Of a stretch of 61,755 bases of DNA, positions 42,731 through 52,457 are shown piece by piece; positions within the stretch are counted from its first letter, which is position 1, and each line of letters starts with the position of its first letter. The notes beneath the pieces are model-generated. The model made no database searches. It was given only the letters and a program-made list of their open reading frames with translations, and was not told the DNA's origin. The stretch is from Flavobacteriales bacterium (GTDB taxonomy: Bacteria; Bacteroidota; Bacteroidia; Flavobacteriales; UBA1820): NCBI GenBank assembly GCA_017620815.1, contig JAGAUI010000009.1, forward strand, positions 1-61,755. Direction: 5' to 3'. The translations under genes were made by a program, and so were the position numbers.

Positions 42731-44443
42731 ATGAGCCATCTATCAGAACAAGAATTAGTACGTAGAGAATCTCTTAAAAAACTACGAGAACTAGGGATAG
42801 ACCCTTATCCTGCTGCCGAATATGTAACAACTCACCATACAGATGATATCAAAAATAATTTTGATGCACTGGAAGGTACTCGTGTAGCTCTGGCAGGACG
42901 AATGATGAGCCGCCGTATAATGGGTAAGGCATCATTTGCCGAAATAGCCGATAGCCGTTCTCGTCTGCAGTTCTACATAAGCCGTGACGATATAGAAAAC
43001 GGCGAAGTGATGTATAACACCGTTTTCAAAAAACTGCTTGACATAGGAGACTTTATAGGTATAGAAGGTAAAGTGTTCCGTACACAGATGGGTGAGATAT
43101 CTGTCCATGTGGACAAACTAACCCTTCTCTCAAAATCTCTCAAACCACTGCCCATAGTAAAAAAAGACAAGGAAGGTAACATATATGATGCATTCACCGA
43201 CCCTGAATTGCGTTATCGCCAGCGTTATGTGGACTTGGTAGTAAACGAAGGCGTGAGAGACGTTTTCCTTAAACGTACCAAGATTATAAACACTATGCGT
43301 GAGTTCTTTAATGGACTTGGTTGTCTAGAGGTGGATACTCCTGTGCTTCAGTCTATCCCCGGTGGAGCTACAGCACGTCCGTTTATCACTCACCACAATG
43401 CTCTAGACATACCTCTATATTTACGTATAGCCAACGAACTTTACTTGAAACGTCTTATAGTAGGTGGATTTGACGGGGTGTATGAATTCTCCAAAAACTT
43501 CCGCAACGAAGGTATGGACCGTACTCACAACCCAGAATTTACTTGTGTAGAGCTGTACATAGCATATAAAGACTATAACTGGATGATGGATATGACAGAA
43601 CGTCTGCTGGAAAAAGTATGTGTGGCTGTCAATGGTACTACCGAAATCCAGATAGGGGAAAACACCGTTAGCTTCCGTGCTCCGTTCCGCCGTATGACTA
43701 TGATAGAGTCCATAAAGGAATACACTGGTGTAGATATAACTGGTATGGATGAGGCTGCACTGCGTGAGGTGTGTGGAAGACTTAATGTAGAGATAGACGA
43801 TACTATGGGTGTAGGTAAACTCATAGATGAGATATTTGGCGAATATGTAGAAAAGAACCTCATACAGCCTACATTTATCACAGACTATCCTATAGAGATG
43901 TCTCCTCTTACCAAACGTCATAGAGATAATCCACAGCTTACAGAACGTTTTGAGCTGATGGTGGGAGGTAAAGAAGTAGCCAACTGCTATTCAGAGCTTA
44001 ACGACCCTATAGACCAACGTGAACGCTTTATGGCACAGATGGCTCTTTCTGAACGTGGAGATGACGAGGCTATGTTCATAGACCAAGACTTCTTGCGTGC
44101 ATTGGAATATGGTATGCCTCCTACAGGTGGTATAGGTATAGGTATAGACCGTCTAGTGATGATGATGACAGGTGCTCAATCTATCCAAGACGTGCTGTTC
44201 TTCCCACAGATGAAACCCGAAGTATGGGATATAGAACCAAAACTAGACACAGAGTCATTTAAGGCTATAGGTGTTCCCGATGTGTGGATAGAGCATGTGA
44301 TAGCTGCTGGTTATGCTACGGTAGAGGCTTTGAAAGAGAAAAAGGCTTCACAGATACAGCAGAACTTGAGCGGTTATCGCAAGAAAAACAAACTAGATAT
44401 ACCATCTCTTTCTATAGAAGATGTAGAAAAGTGGCTTGCATAG
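42731..44443 (+). CDS. lysS: Lysyl-tRNA synthetase, class II
   Basis: Complete enzyme: N-terminal OB-fold anticodon-binding domain ([20 protein letters not shown]), catalytic core with motif 1 region (ETPVLQ-like [18 protein letters not shown]), motif 2 [15 protein letters not shown] and motif 3 [13 protein letters not shown]. At 570 residues it is about 65 longer than E. coli LysS: after motif 3 there is a C-terminal extension (about 500-570, [20 protein letters not shown]) that looks like a helix-hairpin-helix-type module. Such extensions occur in Bacteroidetes LysS. Single gene. Confidence 0.97.
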   Translation: MSHLSEQELVRRESLKKLRELGIDPYPAAEYVTTHHTDDIKNNFDALEGTRVALAGRMMSRRIMGKASFAEIADSRSRLQFYISRDDIENGEVMYNTVFKKLLDIGDFIGIEGKVFRTQMGEISVHVDKLTLLSKSLKPLPIVKKDKEGNIYDAFTDPELRYRQRYVDLVVNEGVRDVFLKRTKIINTMREFFNGLGCLEVDTPVLQSIPGGATARPFITHHNALDIPLYLRIANELYLKRLIVGGFDGVYEFSKNFRNEGMDRTHNPEFTCVELYIAYKDYNWMMDMTERLLEKVCVAVNGTTEIQIGENTVSFRAPFRRMTMIESIKEYTGVDITGMDEAALREVCGRLNVEIDDTMGVGKLIDEIFGEYVEKNLIQPTFITDYPIEMSPLTKRHRDNPQLTERFELMVGGKEVANCYSELNDPIDQRERFMAQMALSERGDDEAMFIDQDFLRALEYGMPPTGGIGIGIDRLVMMMTGAQSIQDVLFFPQMKPEVWDIEPKLDTESFKAIGVPDVWIEHVIAAGYATVEALKEKKASQIQQNLSGYRKKNKLDIPSLSIEDVEKWLA

Positions 44444-44459
44444 GAAATTATGAACGAGA

Positions 44460-44498
44460 CGATAAAAAGCCGCACCCGCAGGGTGCGGCTTTTTATCG
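44460..44498 (+). terminator. Terminator of lysS
   Basis: CGATAAAAAGCCGCACCC and its exact complement, an 18-bp stem, with a GCA triloop. Confidence 0.88.
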
Positions 44499-44543
44499 CT
44501 CATAAATTTTTCATATCACATCTTTTTTTCCTCCCAAAATAGG

Positions 44544-44551
44544 TATATTTG
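44544..44551 (+). promoter_or_regulatory. Promoter -7 box for rsgA
   Basis: TATATTTG only 5 bp before the ATG at 44557, implying a near-leaderless mRNA. Confidence 0.55.
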
Positions 44552-44556
44552 TAACT

Positions 44557-45513
44557 ATGAATAAGGATAATAAAAAAGAAGGAACAGTAATATCGGCCAC
44601 TGGGCTATGGTGTGAGATACTCACAGATGAAAACACTATCATTAAGTGTCGCATCAAAGGCAATATGCGTATCAAGGGCATAAAAAGTACCAACCCAGTA
44701 GCTGTAGGAGACCGTGTAGTTTACTCTTGTGGTAATGACGCACAGGACGGTGTTATATCACAAGTGTGTGAACGCCGTAATTATATCGTCCGCCGTTCGG
44801 TAAACCTATCCAAACGTACGCATATCCTCGCAGCCAATATAGATATGGCATTTATCGTAGTGACGCTTGCTATGCCTACAACTACCACTACATTTATAGA
44901 CCGTTTTCTGGCATCGGCAAGGGCGTACGGGATAGATGCTACTCTAGTGTTTAACAAGATAGACATCTACACTCCCGAAGGCATAGAGGCGGTAGAAGAG
45001 ATGAGGAAACTCTATGAAAAGATAGGGTATCCTACTATTACCACCAGTGCTGTTACAGGTGAAGGTATAGAGCAACTACGGGAGGCTATGAAAGATAAGG
45101 TGTGTATGTTTGGAGGACATTCTGGTTGTGGAAAGAGCAGCCTTATAAATGCAGTAGAGCCTTCGCTAGACATACGCACAGGAGAGATATCTACTACTCA
45201 CGCTCAAGGACAGCATACTACTACATTTGCTCGTATGCACCTACTGCCCTTTGGCGGAGCGATAATAGATACTCCGGGGATAAGAGGGTTTGGTATGGTA
45301 GATATAAGCGGTGCCGAGGTAGGAGATTATTTCCCCGAGATTTTTGCTATAAAAGACCAGTGCCGTTTTAATAACTGCACCCATACAGAAGAGCCGGGTT
45401 GTGCGGTGCTAGTGGCTGTAGAGGAGGGTGAGATAGCAGTGTCTAGATATGAGAGTTACTTGAGTATATTGCGTGGTGATGAAGGGCCATATAGAGAAGA
45501 TATATACAAATGA
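44557..45513 (+). CDS. rsgA: Small-ribosomal-subunit biogenesis GTPase RsgA
   Basis: Circularly permuted GTPase that checks late 30S maturation. An OB-fold N-terminus (VISATGLWCEILTDENTIIK) precedes the permuted motifs in the order G4 (LVFNKIDIY), G1 (GHSGCGKSSLINAV), G3 (IDTPGIRGFG), followed by a zinc-binding segment (QCRFNNCTHTEEPGCAV). 318 residues, family-typical. The sirtuin gene starts 4 bp before its stop, so the two are coupled. Confidence 0.96.
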   Translation: MNKDNKKEGTVISATGLWCEILTDENTIIKCRIKGNMRIKGIKSTNPVAVGDRVVYSCGNDAQDGVISQVCERRNYIVRRSVNLSKRTHILAANIDMAFIVVTLAMPTTTTTFIDRFLASARAYGIDATLVFNKIDIYTPEGIEAVEEMRKLYEKIGYPTITTSAVTGEGIEQLREAMKDKVCMFGGHSGCGKSSLINAVEPSLDIRTGEISTTHAQGQHTTTFARMHLLPFGGAIIDTPGIRGFGMVDISGAEVGDYFPEIFAIKDQCRFNNCTHTEEPGCAVLVAVEEGEIAVSRYESYLSILRGDEGPYREDIYK

Positions 45514-46214
45514 GAAAAAAATTAGTCATATTTACAGGTGCTGGTATGAGTGCCGATAGTGGTATATCTACCTTCCGTGATGCCGATGGGTTATGGGATA
45601 AGTATCGTATAGAGGACGTATGCACTCCCGAAGCCTTACTTAAAAACCGAAACATCGTCATAGAGTTCTATAACAAACGCCGCAAAGAGATATATGAAAA
45701 ATCTCCCAATGCAGCCCACAAGGCATTGGTAGAACTGGAGGATTATTTTGATGTGGAGATAATCACCCAAAATATAGATAATCTACACGAGAGAGCAGGC
45801 TCACATAATATCACTCACTTACATGGAGAGATAGGCAGGTTGCGTAGCAGTGTCAATCCCGATGTCATATTTGACCTAGAGGGTGAGGAACAATCGCTCA
45901 CTCTTAAAGCTCCCGATGGCTCGCTCGCCCGTCCACATATAGTTTTCTTTGGTGAGGCGGTGCCTATGTTTGAGCGTGCGGTAGAAATAGCTCGCCGAGC
46001 CGATATTTTTGTGGTTATAGGTACTTCGTTGGCGGTATATCCTGCGGCTTCTCTTCTGTACTACATAGATAGTTCTATCCCCAAATATCTGGTTGACCCC
46101 GGTGAGCCAGATTTAAGAGGTGTCGCTGGAAAGATAAATGTAATAAAGGAGCGTGCTGCCAGTGGTGTACCCCTACTTGTCAAGCATCTTATAAAGGAAT
46201 ATGGAGATAAATAA
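45510..46214 (+). CDS. cobB: Sir2-family NAD-dependent protein deacylase
   Basis: A 234-residue sirtuin removing acyl groups from lysines with NAD. NAD-binding GAGMSADSGISTFRDADGLW, QNIDNLHERAGS and the catalytic His in THLHGEIG are present, as are HIVFFGEAVP and VVIGTSLAVYPAASL. The four zinc cysteines that usually follow the catalytic His are missing: the segment between HLHGE and RPHIVFFGE contains none. Zinc-less variants seem common among Bacteroides-type sirtuins. It overlaps rsgA by 4 bp. Confidence 0.92.
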   Translation: MRKKLVIFTGAGMSADSGISTFRDADGLWDKYRIEDVCTPEALLKNRNIVIEFYNKRRKEIYEKSPNAAHKALVELEDYFDVEIITQNIDNLHERAGSHNITHLHGEIGRLRSSVNPDVIFDLEGEEQSLTLKAPDGSLARPHIVFFGEAVPMFERAVEIARRADIFVVIGTSLAVYPAASLLYYIDSSIPKYLVDPGEPDLRGVAGKINVIKERAASGVPLLVKHLIKEYGDK

Positions 46215-46242
46215 TCAAGTATAACTCTTAAAACATACCATT

Positions 46243-47562
46243 ATGACAAAATTTTTACTATTACTCCCAGTTCTGCTACTTACACTATCTTGTGGCAATA
46301 GTAACGACACCGTATATACCGGCCCCATCAAGACGATAAAAATAGATGTTTCATCGGCCGAAAAGTTCAAAGACCTATCTTATATGTATGACACGTCTCA
46401 CTATAAAATAGTCGCCCTGGAAACGAGAAATGACGCTCTTTTAGGGAACAAGGTAACAGATATTTTTTATAGAAACGGACGCCTGTACATAGCAGAATCA
46501 CAGTCAAATGCTCTATTTATGTTTGACGATAATGGCAAATTCATTAAAAAGATACACAACGTAGGCGAAGGTCCTATGGATTATCGCAACATAGGCACCA
46601 TACGCATAACCGATGACAGAATATACCTCATAGAACAGTATGGCACCAAAGTCCTATGCTATGATATGGACCTTAACTACATAGGACAGACTTCGCTTAA
46701 AAAGTTACGTGAGAAAAACATATTCTACCCTTCATCTACATTTGCCATAGGGGATAAGATGTTCTATGCCAATGTTTATTGCACGAGCAGCGACACAGAT
46801 TTATGTGGTGATGTACCTTACAAGATATGCTCTACCGATATGGATTTGAGTAACGTAAAATACCATCTGCCCATAGATAAAAAGAGCGAGACTGCCCCTG
46901 CTTCGCCATTCTTTTTAAGAGAGCAGGAATACACAGATATAAATGGCAAAGTTCACTTGATGTGTTCTTCTTATGACACGATATACGTAGCCTCTCGTGA
47001 TACGATAGTCCCAGAATACGTATTTGATTTTGGAGAGAACCAGTTGCCTTCTTCTCTTGCCAAGACCGAAGACGTACGCAGTATGTTAAGAAATCCCGAA
47101 TATGACAAATATGTACGCATATCTTCTATGAAAGAAACCAACCGCTATATGATATTCTCATTTGTGATGGGAGGGCGTAGTTTTGACCCAAGACAATTGG
47201 CTAAAATGCCCGAAGACATACGCATGGACCCTATAAAGAGTGATCTTTGGCTTAACGAGAACCAAGCGTTTAACGGTTATAATATCTTCTATGATAAGAT
47301 AAAAGAAGAGGCTACGCTGGTCAATGGTTACAAGATAGAAAAATTTGCCAAATATCGTTTATCGGGAATATCTCACTATGACGGAGATTATATGATATCG
47401 GTAGAGGGCGTTTCTCCATATTCTTTTGATAAAGAGAACAAATACATTGTTAAAACTACGGAAAATCACCCATACCCCGCATATGAAAAAGATAAAAACG
47501 AAGTCTTGAAAACCCTCACACCAAATAGTAATCCTGTCGTCTATATCTATAAATTAAAATAG
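46243..47562 (+). CDS. 6-bladed beta-propeller lipoprotein
   Basis: A 439-residue lipoprotein (lipobox LTLSC, Cys at about 17). After an N-terminal lead, repeats of NHL/6-bladed type follow: DIFYRNGRLYIAESQSNALF, FDDNGKFIKKIHNVGEGPMD, IRITDDRIYLIEQYGTKVLC. This matches the abundant Bacteroides 6-bladed beta-propeller lipoprotein family, which is of unknown or polysaccharide-related role. It lies 28 bp after the sirtuin gene, with no clear promoter of its own, and ends in a palindromic terminator. Confidence 0.88.
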   Translation: MTKFLLLLPVLLLTLSCGNSNDTVYTGPIKTIKIDVSSAEKFKDLSYMYDTSHYKIVALETRNDALLGNKVTDIFYRNGRLYIAESQSNALFMFDDNGKFIKKIHNVGEGPMDYRNIGTIRITDDRIYLIEQYGTKVLCYDMDLNYIGQTSLKKLREKNIFYPSSTFAIGDKMFYANVYCTSSDTDLCGDVPYKICSTDMDLSNVKYHLPIDKKSETAPASPFFLREQEYTDINGKVHLMCSSYDTIYVASRDTIVPEYVFDFGENQLPSSLAKTEDVRSMLRNPEYDKYVRISSMKETNRYMIFSFVMGGRSFDPRQLAKMPEDIRMDPIKSDLWLNENQAFNGYNIFYDKIKEEATLVNGYKIEKFAKYRLSGISHYDGDYMISVEGVSPYSFDKENKYIVKTTENHPYPAYEKDKNEVLKTLTPNSNPVVYIYKLK

Positions 47563-47599
47563 AAATCCATCTTGTAAATAAAGAGCATACACTTAAAAA

Positions 47600-47632
47600 A
47601 CAACAGCCGCCCCAATTGGGGCGGCTGTTTAC
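47600..47632. terminator. Bidirectional terminator (beta-propeller / CoA-transferase)
   Basis: ACAGCCGCCCCAA followed immediately by TTGGGGCGGCTGT, a loop-less perfect palindrome of 26 bp with short A and T tracts beside it. Confidence 0.8.
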
Positions 47633-47649
47633 ATCGCGTCATTATATGG

Positions 47650-49131
47650 TTAGATTTTAGCTTTACGCATATCGCCTTCTGCCTCAAATGCCTGGTGGAA
47701 TGACAGTGCAGATTCTAGACATATAGGAGTGTGAGCGTCTTTGGTCTTGCTCAAGTATTCGCGTAGAAGTGGACGATAGTCTGGGTGGACTACGTTCTCT
47801 ATTATCTCTTCGGCACGTTGGATAGGAGATTTACCGCGTAGGTCGGCAACACCATATTCGCTGATGATGATTTTAACAGAATGTTCTGAATGGTCGGTAT
47901 GTGATACCATAGGTACAAATGCCGATATACATCCGTTTTTGGCAGTAGATGGAGTAGTGTAGATAGAAATGTATGCGTTGCGTGTGAAGTCACCAGAACC
48001 ACCTATACCGTTCATCATCTTTTTACCCATTATGTGAGTAGAGTTGATGTTGCCAAAAATATCTGCTTCGATAGCGGTGTTAATAGTGATAAGACCCATA
48101 CGGCGTACCATTTCTGGGTTGTTTGAAAGTTCCTGTGGACGTAGAACGACTTTGTCTTTGAAGAATTCTATATCGTCATAAAGTTCTTTCATAGCTCCGT
48201 CACTCAATGTAAGAGAGCAGCCGCTGGCAAATTTACAACGTCCTTCTTTCATAAGTCCTACCACAGAATCCTGTATCACTTCGGTGTACATTTCAAATGG
48301 TGGTATGTCTTTGTTTTCGCCTAGGCAACCAAGTACGGCATTGGCTATGTTACCTACGCCAGACTGTATAGGTAGGAATGTAGATGGTATGCGACCTTCT
48401 TTCATTTCTTTGGCTAGGAAGTCGGCAACGTTTTTACCTATCTTCATAGTAGTCTCATCTAGCGGAGTAAATGGAGCTACACCATCGGAACAGTTGGTTT
48501 CTACTATACCTACTATCTTTTTTGGGTCAACTTTTACCGTTGCTGTACCTATACGGTCTGATGGAGTATAGATAGGTATTTCACGACGGCAAGGAGGGTC
48601 GGCAGGCTCATAAATATCGTGCAGACCTTTAAGTGCTTTTGGGTGGTAGGAGTTAAGTTCTATGATTATTTTTTTGGCTAGACGAGCATATGTAGGAGTG
48701 TTACCCACACCCGAAGTAAGAGTTATTTCACCGTCTTCGGTTACATCACAAGCCTCTATTACAGCCACGTCAACATCTCCCAAGAATCCATAGCGAATGT
48801 CCTGTGCTAGTTGAGATAGATGGTAGTCATAGTAATGTACTTCGTGGCGGTTAAGGGCTGCACGAGAGTCTTTGTTTGACTGGTAAGGTGTGCGGAATTT
48901 CATCGCACCTGCACGAGCCAAAGCTCCGTCTAGGTGGTCTGATGTAGAAGCACCGGTAAATACACCTACTTGAAATGGTTCGCCTTTTTCGTGGGCAGCG
49001 ATAGCTCTTTTGGCAAGAGCTTCACTTACAGCCTTTGGACTACCAGCAGCAGTAAATCCACTGAAACCTATGTTATCACCATGGTTGATGTGTGATGCAG
49101 CTTCTTCGGCCGATATGATTTTGTATGACAT
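47650..49131 (-). CDS. Succinate/acetyl-CoA CoA-transferase
   Basis: A 493-residue CoA-transferase of the acetyl-CoA hydrolase/transferase family (SCACT type). Such enzymes move CoA between acetate/propionate and succinate; this fits succinate/propionate fermentation in Bacteroidetes. The conserved blocks are NIGFSGFTAAGSPKAVSEAL, GVGNTPTYARLAKK, IPIQSGVGNIANAVLG-like LPIQSGVGNIANAVLGCL, the catalytic Glu in MYTEVIQDS, and GIGGSGDFTRNAYISIY. Single gene. Confidence 0.93.
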   Translation of the reverse strand: MSYKIISAEEAASHINHGDNIGFSGFTAAGSPKAVSEALAKRAIAAHEKGEPFQVGVFTGASTSDHLDGALARAGAMKFRTPYQSNKDSRAALNRHEVHYYDYHLSQLAQDIRYGFLGDVDVAVIEACDVTEDGEITLTSGVGNTPTYARLAKKIIIELNSYHPKALKGLHDIYEPADPPCRREIPIYTPSDRIGTATVKVDPKKIVGIVETNCSDGVAPFTPLDETTMKIGKNVADFLAKEMKEGRIPSTFLPIQSGVGNIANAVLGCLGENKDIPPFEMYTEVIQDSVVGLMKEGRCKFASGCSLTLSDGAMKELYDDIEFFKDKVVLRPQELSNNPEMVRRMGLITINTAIEADIFGNINSTHIMGKKMMNGIGGSGDFTRNAYISIYTTPSTAKNGCISAFVPMVSHTDHSEHSVKIIISEYGVADLRGKSPIQRAEEIIENVVHPDYRPLLREYLSKTKDAHTPICLESALSFHQAFEAEGDMRKAKI

Positions 49132-49198
49132 AATACAGTTAATGTTTAAGTTTTTATTTATGTGTGATTATATTCTAGTGTGTCTAGTACATTATATG

Positions 49199-49206
49199 CA
49201 AAGGTA
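49199..49206 (-). promoter_or_regulatory. Promoter -7 box for the CoA-transferase
   Basis: TACCTTTG on the minus strand; leader of about 60 nt. Confidence 0.65.
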
Positions 49207-49343
49207 TGTATTCTTTCTCAAAGAAATCTCTTTATTTTTGGCTTTTTTATATCCTATTTCCATATTATTTATCACAATACTCCACAGTGATTTTTATATG
49301 AAAATAAAGTCTGTGATAATGCTGTGAGGGAATTAAAAAACCA

Positions 49344-49351
49344 TACCTTTG
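49344..49351 (+). promoter_or_regulatory. Promoter -7 box for the esterase
   Basis: TACCTTTG, 25 bp before the ATG at 49377. Confidence 0.65.
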
Positions 49352-49376
49352 TAGTGATAGAAAAAACACGTTTATC

Positions 49377-50255
49377 ATGAAAAAAATATCAACACTTATT
49401 TTATCGTTTATATGTGCATTGTCCACATATGCAGCAAATGAAAAAGACGGTACAGGAACACTTACCCAACACACTTATTCACATCGTGGTATAGAGTACA
49501 CCTACTACCTTTATAAACCACAGAACCTGCCTGCTGGGGCTCCTCTGGTGATGGTATTCCACGGCTATGGGGCTGGTTCTACTCCCCCTCTTTATTACGG
49601 TATCAATCCTGTGGCAGACCGCGAGGGATTTGCTGTGTGCTATCCTACGGGGCCTAAAGATTTCAGAGGAAATCATTGTTGGGCGGTGGGGTATTCGTTC
49701 CATACAGAAAAAGGTTGGGATAGAGATGACGTAGGATTTACCCGCAGACTGGTTAAACACTTACAAAAAGAGCACAATTTTTCAAAACATAACGTATTTG
49801 CTACGGGACATTCAAATGGTGGCGAGATGAGTTACCTGCTGGCATATACATTGCCAGATGTATTTGCTGCGGTGGCTCCTATATCTGGACTTACTATGGA
49901 GTGGATGTATAGAGATTTGAAAGCCAAAAAACCTATACCTCTACTGGAAATACACGGTACCAAAGACATGACCTCCAAATGGAATGGTGACCCAGATAAC
50001 AAAGACGGATGGGGAGAATACATAGCTGTACCTCGTGCTGTATCTCTATGGGCAGCTGTTAATCGTTGTACACACGAGGTAAGAGAGGAACTGCCCGTGG
50101 TGAGAAACCGAGTTATAGCACATCGTTATGTAGATGGCACTGGTGGTAACCAAGTATGGTTATATGAAGTGGTGGGGGCAGGACATGCTTGGCCAAATGG
50201 GGATATGGATACAGCTAGTGAGATATGGAAATTTTTTAAGATGTATCTTAAATAA
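49377..50255 (+). CDS. Secreted alpha/beta-hydrolase, PHB-depolymerase/LpqC-like esterase
   Basis: A 292-residue exported esterase (signal ending STYAA near residue 21) of the CE1/LpqC type. Oxyanion region MVFHGYGAGS, nucleophile elbow ATGHSNGGEMSYLL, Asp in EIHGTKDMTSKW and His in VGAGHAWPNGDMD complete the triad. Homologues act on feruloyl/acetyl esters of plant glycans or polyesters; the actual substrate is unknown. It stands alone and no PUL genes are nearby. Confidence 0.9.
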   Translation: MKKISTLILSFICALSTYAANEKDGTGTLTQHTYSHRGIEYTYYLYKPQNLPAGAPLVMVFHGYGAGSTPPLYYGINPVADREGFAVCYPTGPKDFRGNHCWAVGYSFHTEKGWDRDDVGFTRRLVKHLQKEHNFSKHNVFATGHSNGGEMSYLLAYTLPDVFAAVAPISGLTMEWMYRDLKAKKPIPLLEIHGTKDMTSKWNGDPDNKDGWGEYIAVPRAVSLWAAVNRCTHEVREELPVVRNRVIAHRYVDGTGGNQVWLYEVVGAGHAWPNGDMDTASEIWKFFKMYLK

Positions 50256-50262
50256 ACACACA

Positions 50263-50299
50263 ATAAAAAAAGGAGCGTCCCAGACGCTCCTTTTTTTAT
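50263..50299 (+). terminator. Terminator of the esterase gene
   Basis: ATAAAAAAAGGAGCGTC, loop CCA, GACGCTCCTTTTTTTAT: a perfect 17-bp stem. Confidence 0.9.
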
Positions 50300-50385
50300 A
50301 TCCATATATACCATAATGATGAAAAAATGAACTAAAAAAAGACATTTGTTTACACATTTGATACTGCAATGTAAGCAAATATAGG

Positions 50386-50393
50386 TATATTTG
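50386..50393 (+). promoter_or_regulatory. Promoter -7 box for the rlmN-to-comEC operon
   Basis: TATATTTG only 6 bp before the rlmN ATG, implying a leaderless or nearly leaderless transcript. Confidence 0.6.
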
Positions 50394-50398
50394 CAGTT

Positions 50399-51451
50399 AT
50401 GGAAAGCGGTAAAAAGGACATACGCTCTATGAGCGAGGCTCAGCTGAGAGATTTTTTCTCTTCTAGAGGATTAGGTGCATATCGTGGCAGTCAAGTCCAC
50501 CAATGGCTTTGGCAGAAAGGGGCATCTACATTTGAAGAGATGACCTCTCTATCTCGTGCAGTGAGAGATGAACTGGATAAGGAGTTCTTTATCCCCAAGG
50601 CTCGTATCCCTCATTGCCAGCATAGTAGCGATGGTACTATAAAAAATGCCATAGAACTACCCGATGGTCTTATAGTAGAAAGTGTTCTTATCCCTGCCGA
50701 TGGCCGTACGACGCTGTGTGTGTCCTGCCAAGTAGGATGTGCTATGGGCTGTGCTTTCTGTGCAACAGCACGTCTTAAACGTACACGAGACCTTACCGCA
50801 GCCGAAATCTATGACCAAGTATTACTTGCCGAAGCTCAAAGCATTGAGTATTTCTCCCGCCCACTTTCCAATATAGTGTTCATGGGTATGGGAGAACCTA
50901 CTATGAATTACAGCCAAGTGATGAGAGCCATAGAGCTTATAACGTCTGATGCCGCTCTAGGAATGTCCCCTCGCCGTATAACTGTATCAACTGTAGGTAA
51001 TGCACGTATGATACGCCGTATGGCAGATGATGGAGCTCGTTTCCATCTAGCGGTATCACTACACTGGGCTATTCAGGAAAAACGTGCAACTATAATGCCT
51101 ATTGCTCAAAGTGTACCCCTAGATGAACTATTGGATTCTCTTAACTATTGGTATTCAAAAACCAAATCACGAGTAACGCTAGAGTATGTCATATGGAAAG
51201 GTCTTAATGATGGCATAGAAGACGTAAAGGCTCTTATAGCATTTGCTCGTAGAGTGCCTAGCAAGGTAAATCTCATAGAGTATAACGATATAGGTGATGA
51301 GAGATTTTCTACGGCTTCGAGAGAGGTTACACGGATGTACATAGATGCACTGGAAGCTGCTGGTATTACCACCGTAGTGCGTTATTCCAAAGGTCGAGAT
51401 ATAGACGCTGCCTGTGGACAATTGGCAGGGAAGCGTGAAAACAAAGAATAA
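50399..51451 (+). CDS. rlmN: Dual-specificity 23S rRNA/tRNA adenine-C2 methyltransferase RlmN
   Basis: Radical-SAM methyltransferase making 2-methyladenosine in 23S rRNA (A2503) and tRNA (A37). The Cx3Cx2C cluster motif lies in CQVGCAMGCAFCATAR, followed by VFMGMGEPTMNY, TVSTVGNARMIRRMA and the C-terminal methyl-carrying Cys in DIDAACGQLAG. 350 residues, typical. It leads a five-gene unit. Confidence 0.96.
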   Translation: MESGKKDIRSMSEAQLRDFFSSRGLGAYRGSQVHQWLWQKGASTFEEMTSLSRAVRDELDKEFFIPKARIPHCQHSSDGTIKNAIELPDGLIVESVLIPADGRTTLCVSCQVGCAMGCAFCATARLKRTRDLTAAEIYDQVLLAEAQSIEYFSRPLSNIVFMGMGEPTMNYSQVMRAIELITSDAALGMSPRRITVSTVGNARMIRRMADDGARFHLAVSLHWAIQEKRATIMPIAQSVPLDELLDSLNYWYSKTKSRVTLEYVIWKGLNDGIEDVKALIAFARRVPSKVNLIEYNDIGDERFSTASREVTRMYIDALEAAGITTVVRYSKGRDIDAACGQLAGKRENKE

Positions 51452-51469
51452 AAAATACATATAAATAAA

Positions 51470-52453
51470 ATGGGAGCAGTAGATAAAATACGTCGTCCTA
51501 TAGAAAAAGAGATGGAAGTCTTTGAAGATAAATTCCGTGAGAATATGTCTTCGGGGGTGGCTATGCTGGATAGAGTGCTGTATTATTTGGTAGGTCGTAA
51601 AGGTAAACAGATGCGACCTATGTTTGTCTTCCTTACTGCCAAGATGATAGCCGGTGAAGACAAACCCACACTGGACTCTACATACCGTGCAGCTAGCCTT
51701 ATAGAACTGGGGCATACAGCTTCGCTAGTGCATGATGACGTGGTGGATGATAGTGATAAATGCCGTAATTTCTTTTCGGTCAATGCTATATGGAAAAACA
51801 AGATAGCTGTATTGGTAGGTGATTTTATGCTCACAAGAGCCCTCACACTTGCCATAGACAATGAAGAGTTTGATATGTTGCGTGTGGTGGGGCATACGGC
51901 ACAGAGCATGGCAGAAGGTGAACTACTCCAGATAGAAAAAGCCAAACACCTCAATATCACCGAAGAAGTTTATTATGAAGTCATAAGGGGTAAGACTGCT
52001 GTTCTCATCTCTTCGTGTTGTGCTATAGGAGCTATATCGGTAGGGGCAAGCAAAGATATGGTAGAACTTATGAGTCGTTTTGGACTGCTATGTGGTATGG
52101 CTTTCCAGATAAAAGACGACCTTTTTGACTATACCGAAGACCATATAGGTAAACCTACGGGTATAGACATTCGCGAGCAGAAGATGACGCTGCCTCTTAT
52201 CTATGTGCTTAATACCGTTAGTCGTGAGGAACGCAAATGGATGATAAACATAGTCAAAAAGCACAATAAGGATAAAAAACGTGTAAAAGAGCTTATAAAA
52301 TACGTCCAAGAACATGGAGGTCTGGAATATGCCACCGCCAAGATGAACGAATTTAAGGAACAGGCTCTCGATATCCTCAAATCTTTCCCAGAAAGCCCTG
52401 CACGACTATCACTAGAAGAAATGGTACGTTACTGCACAGAACGTAAATTATAA
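51470..52453 (+). CDS. ispB: Polyprenyl diphosphate synthase (trans, IspB-type)
   Basis: Chain-elongating prenyltransferase for the quinone side chain (327 residues). The core shows GRKGKQMRPM, the first Asp-rich motif in LVHDDVVDDSDKCR, GDFMLTRALTLA, EGELLQIEKA and the second Asp-rich motif in FQIKDDLFDYTED with KPTGIDIREQK. Product length (C40 to C55) cannot be told. It lies 18 bp after rlmN and 4 bp before surE. Confidence 0.92.
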   Translation: MGAVDKIRRPIEKEMEVFEDKFRENMSSGVAMLDRVLYYLVGRKGKQMRPMFVFLTAKMIAGEDKPTLDSTYRAASLIELGHTASLVHDDVVDDSDKCRNFFSVNAIWKNKIAVLVGDFMLTRALTLAIDNEEFDMLRVVGHTAQSMAEGELLQIEKAKHLNITEEVYYEVIRGKTAVLISSCCAIGAISVGASKDMVELMSRFGLLCGMAFQIKDDLFDYTEDHIGKPTGIDIREQKMTLPLIYVLNTVSREERKWMINIVKKHNKDKKRVKELIKYVQEHGGLEYATAKMNEFKEQALDILKSFPESPARLSLEEMVRYCTERKL

Positions 52454-52457
52454 CGAT

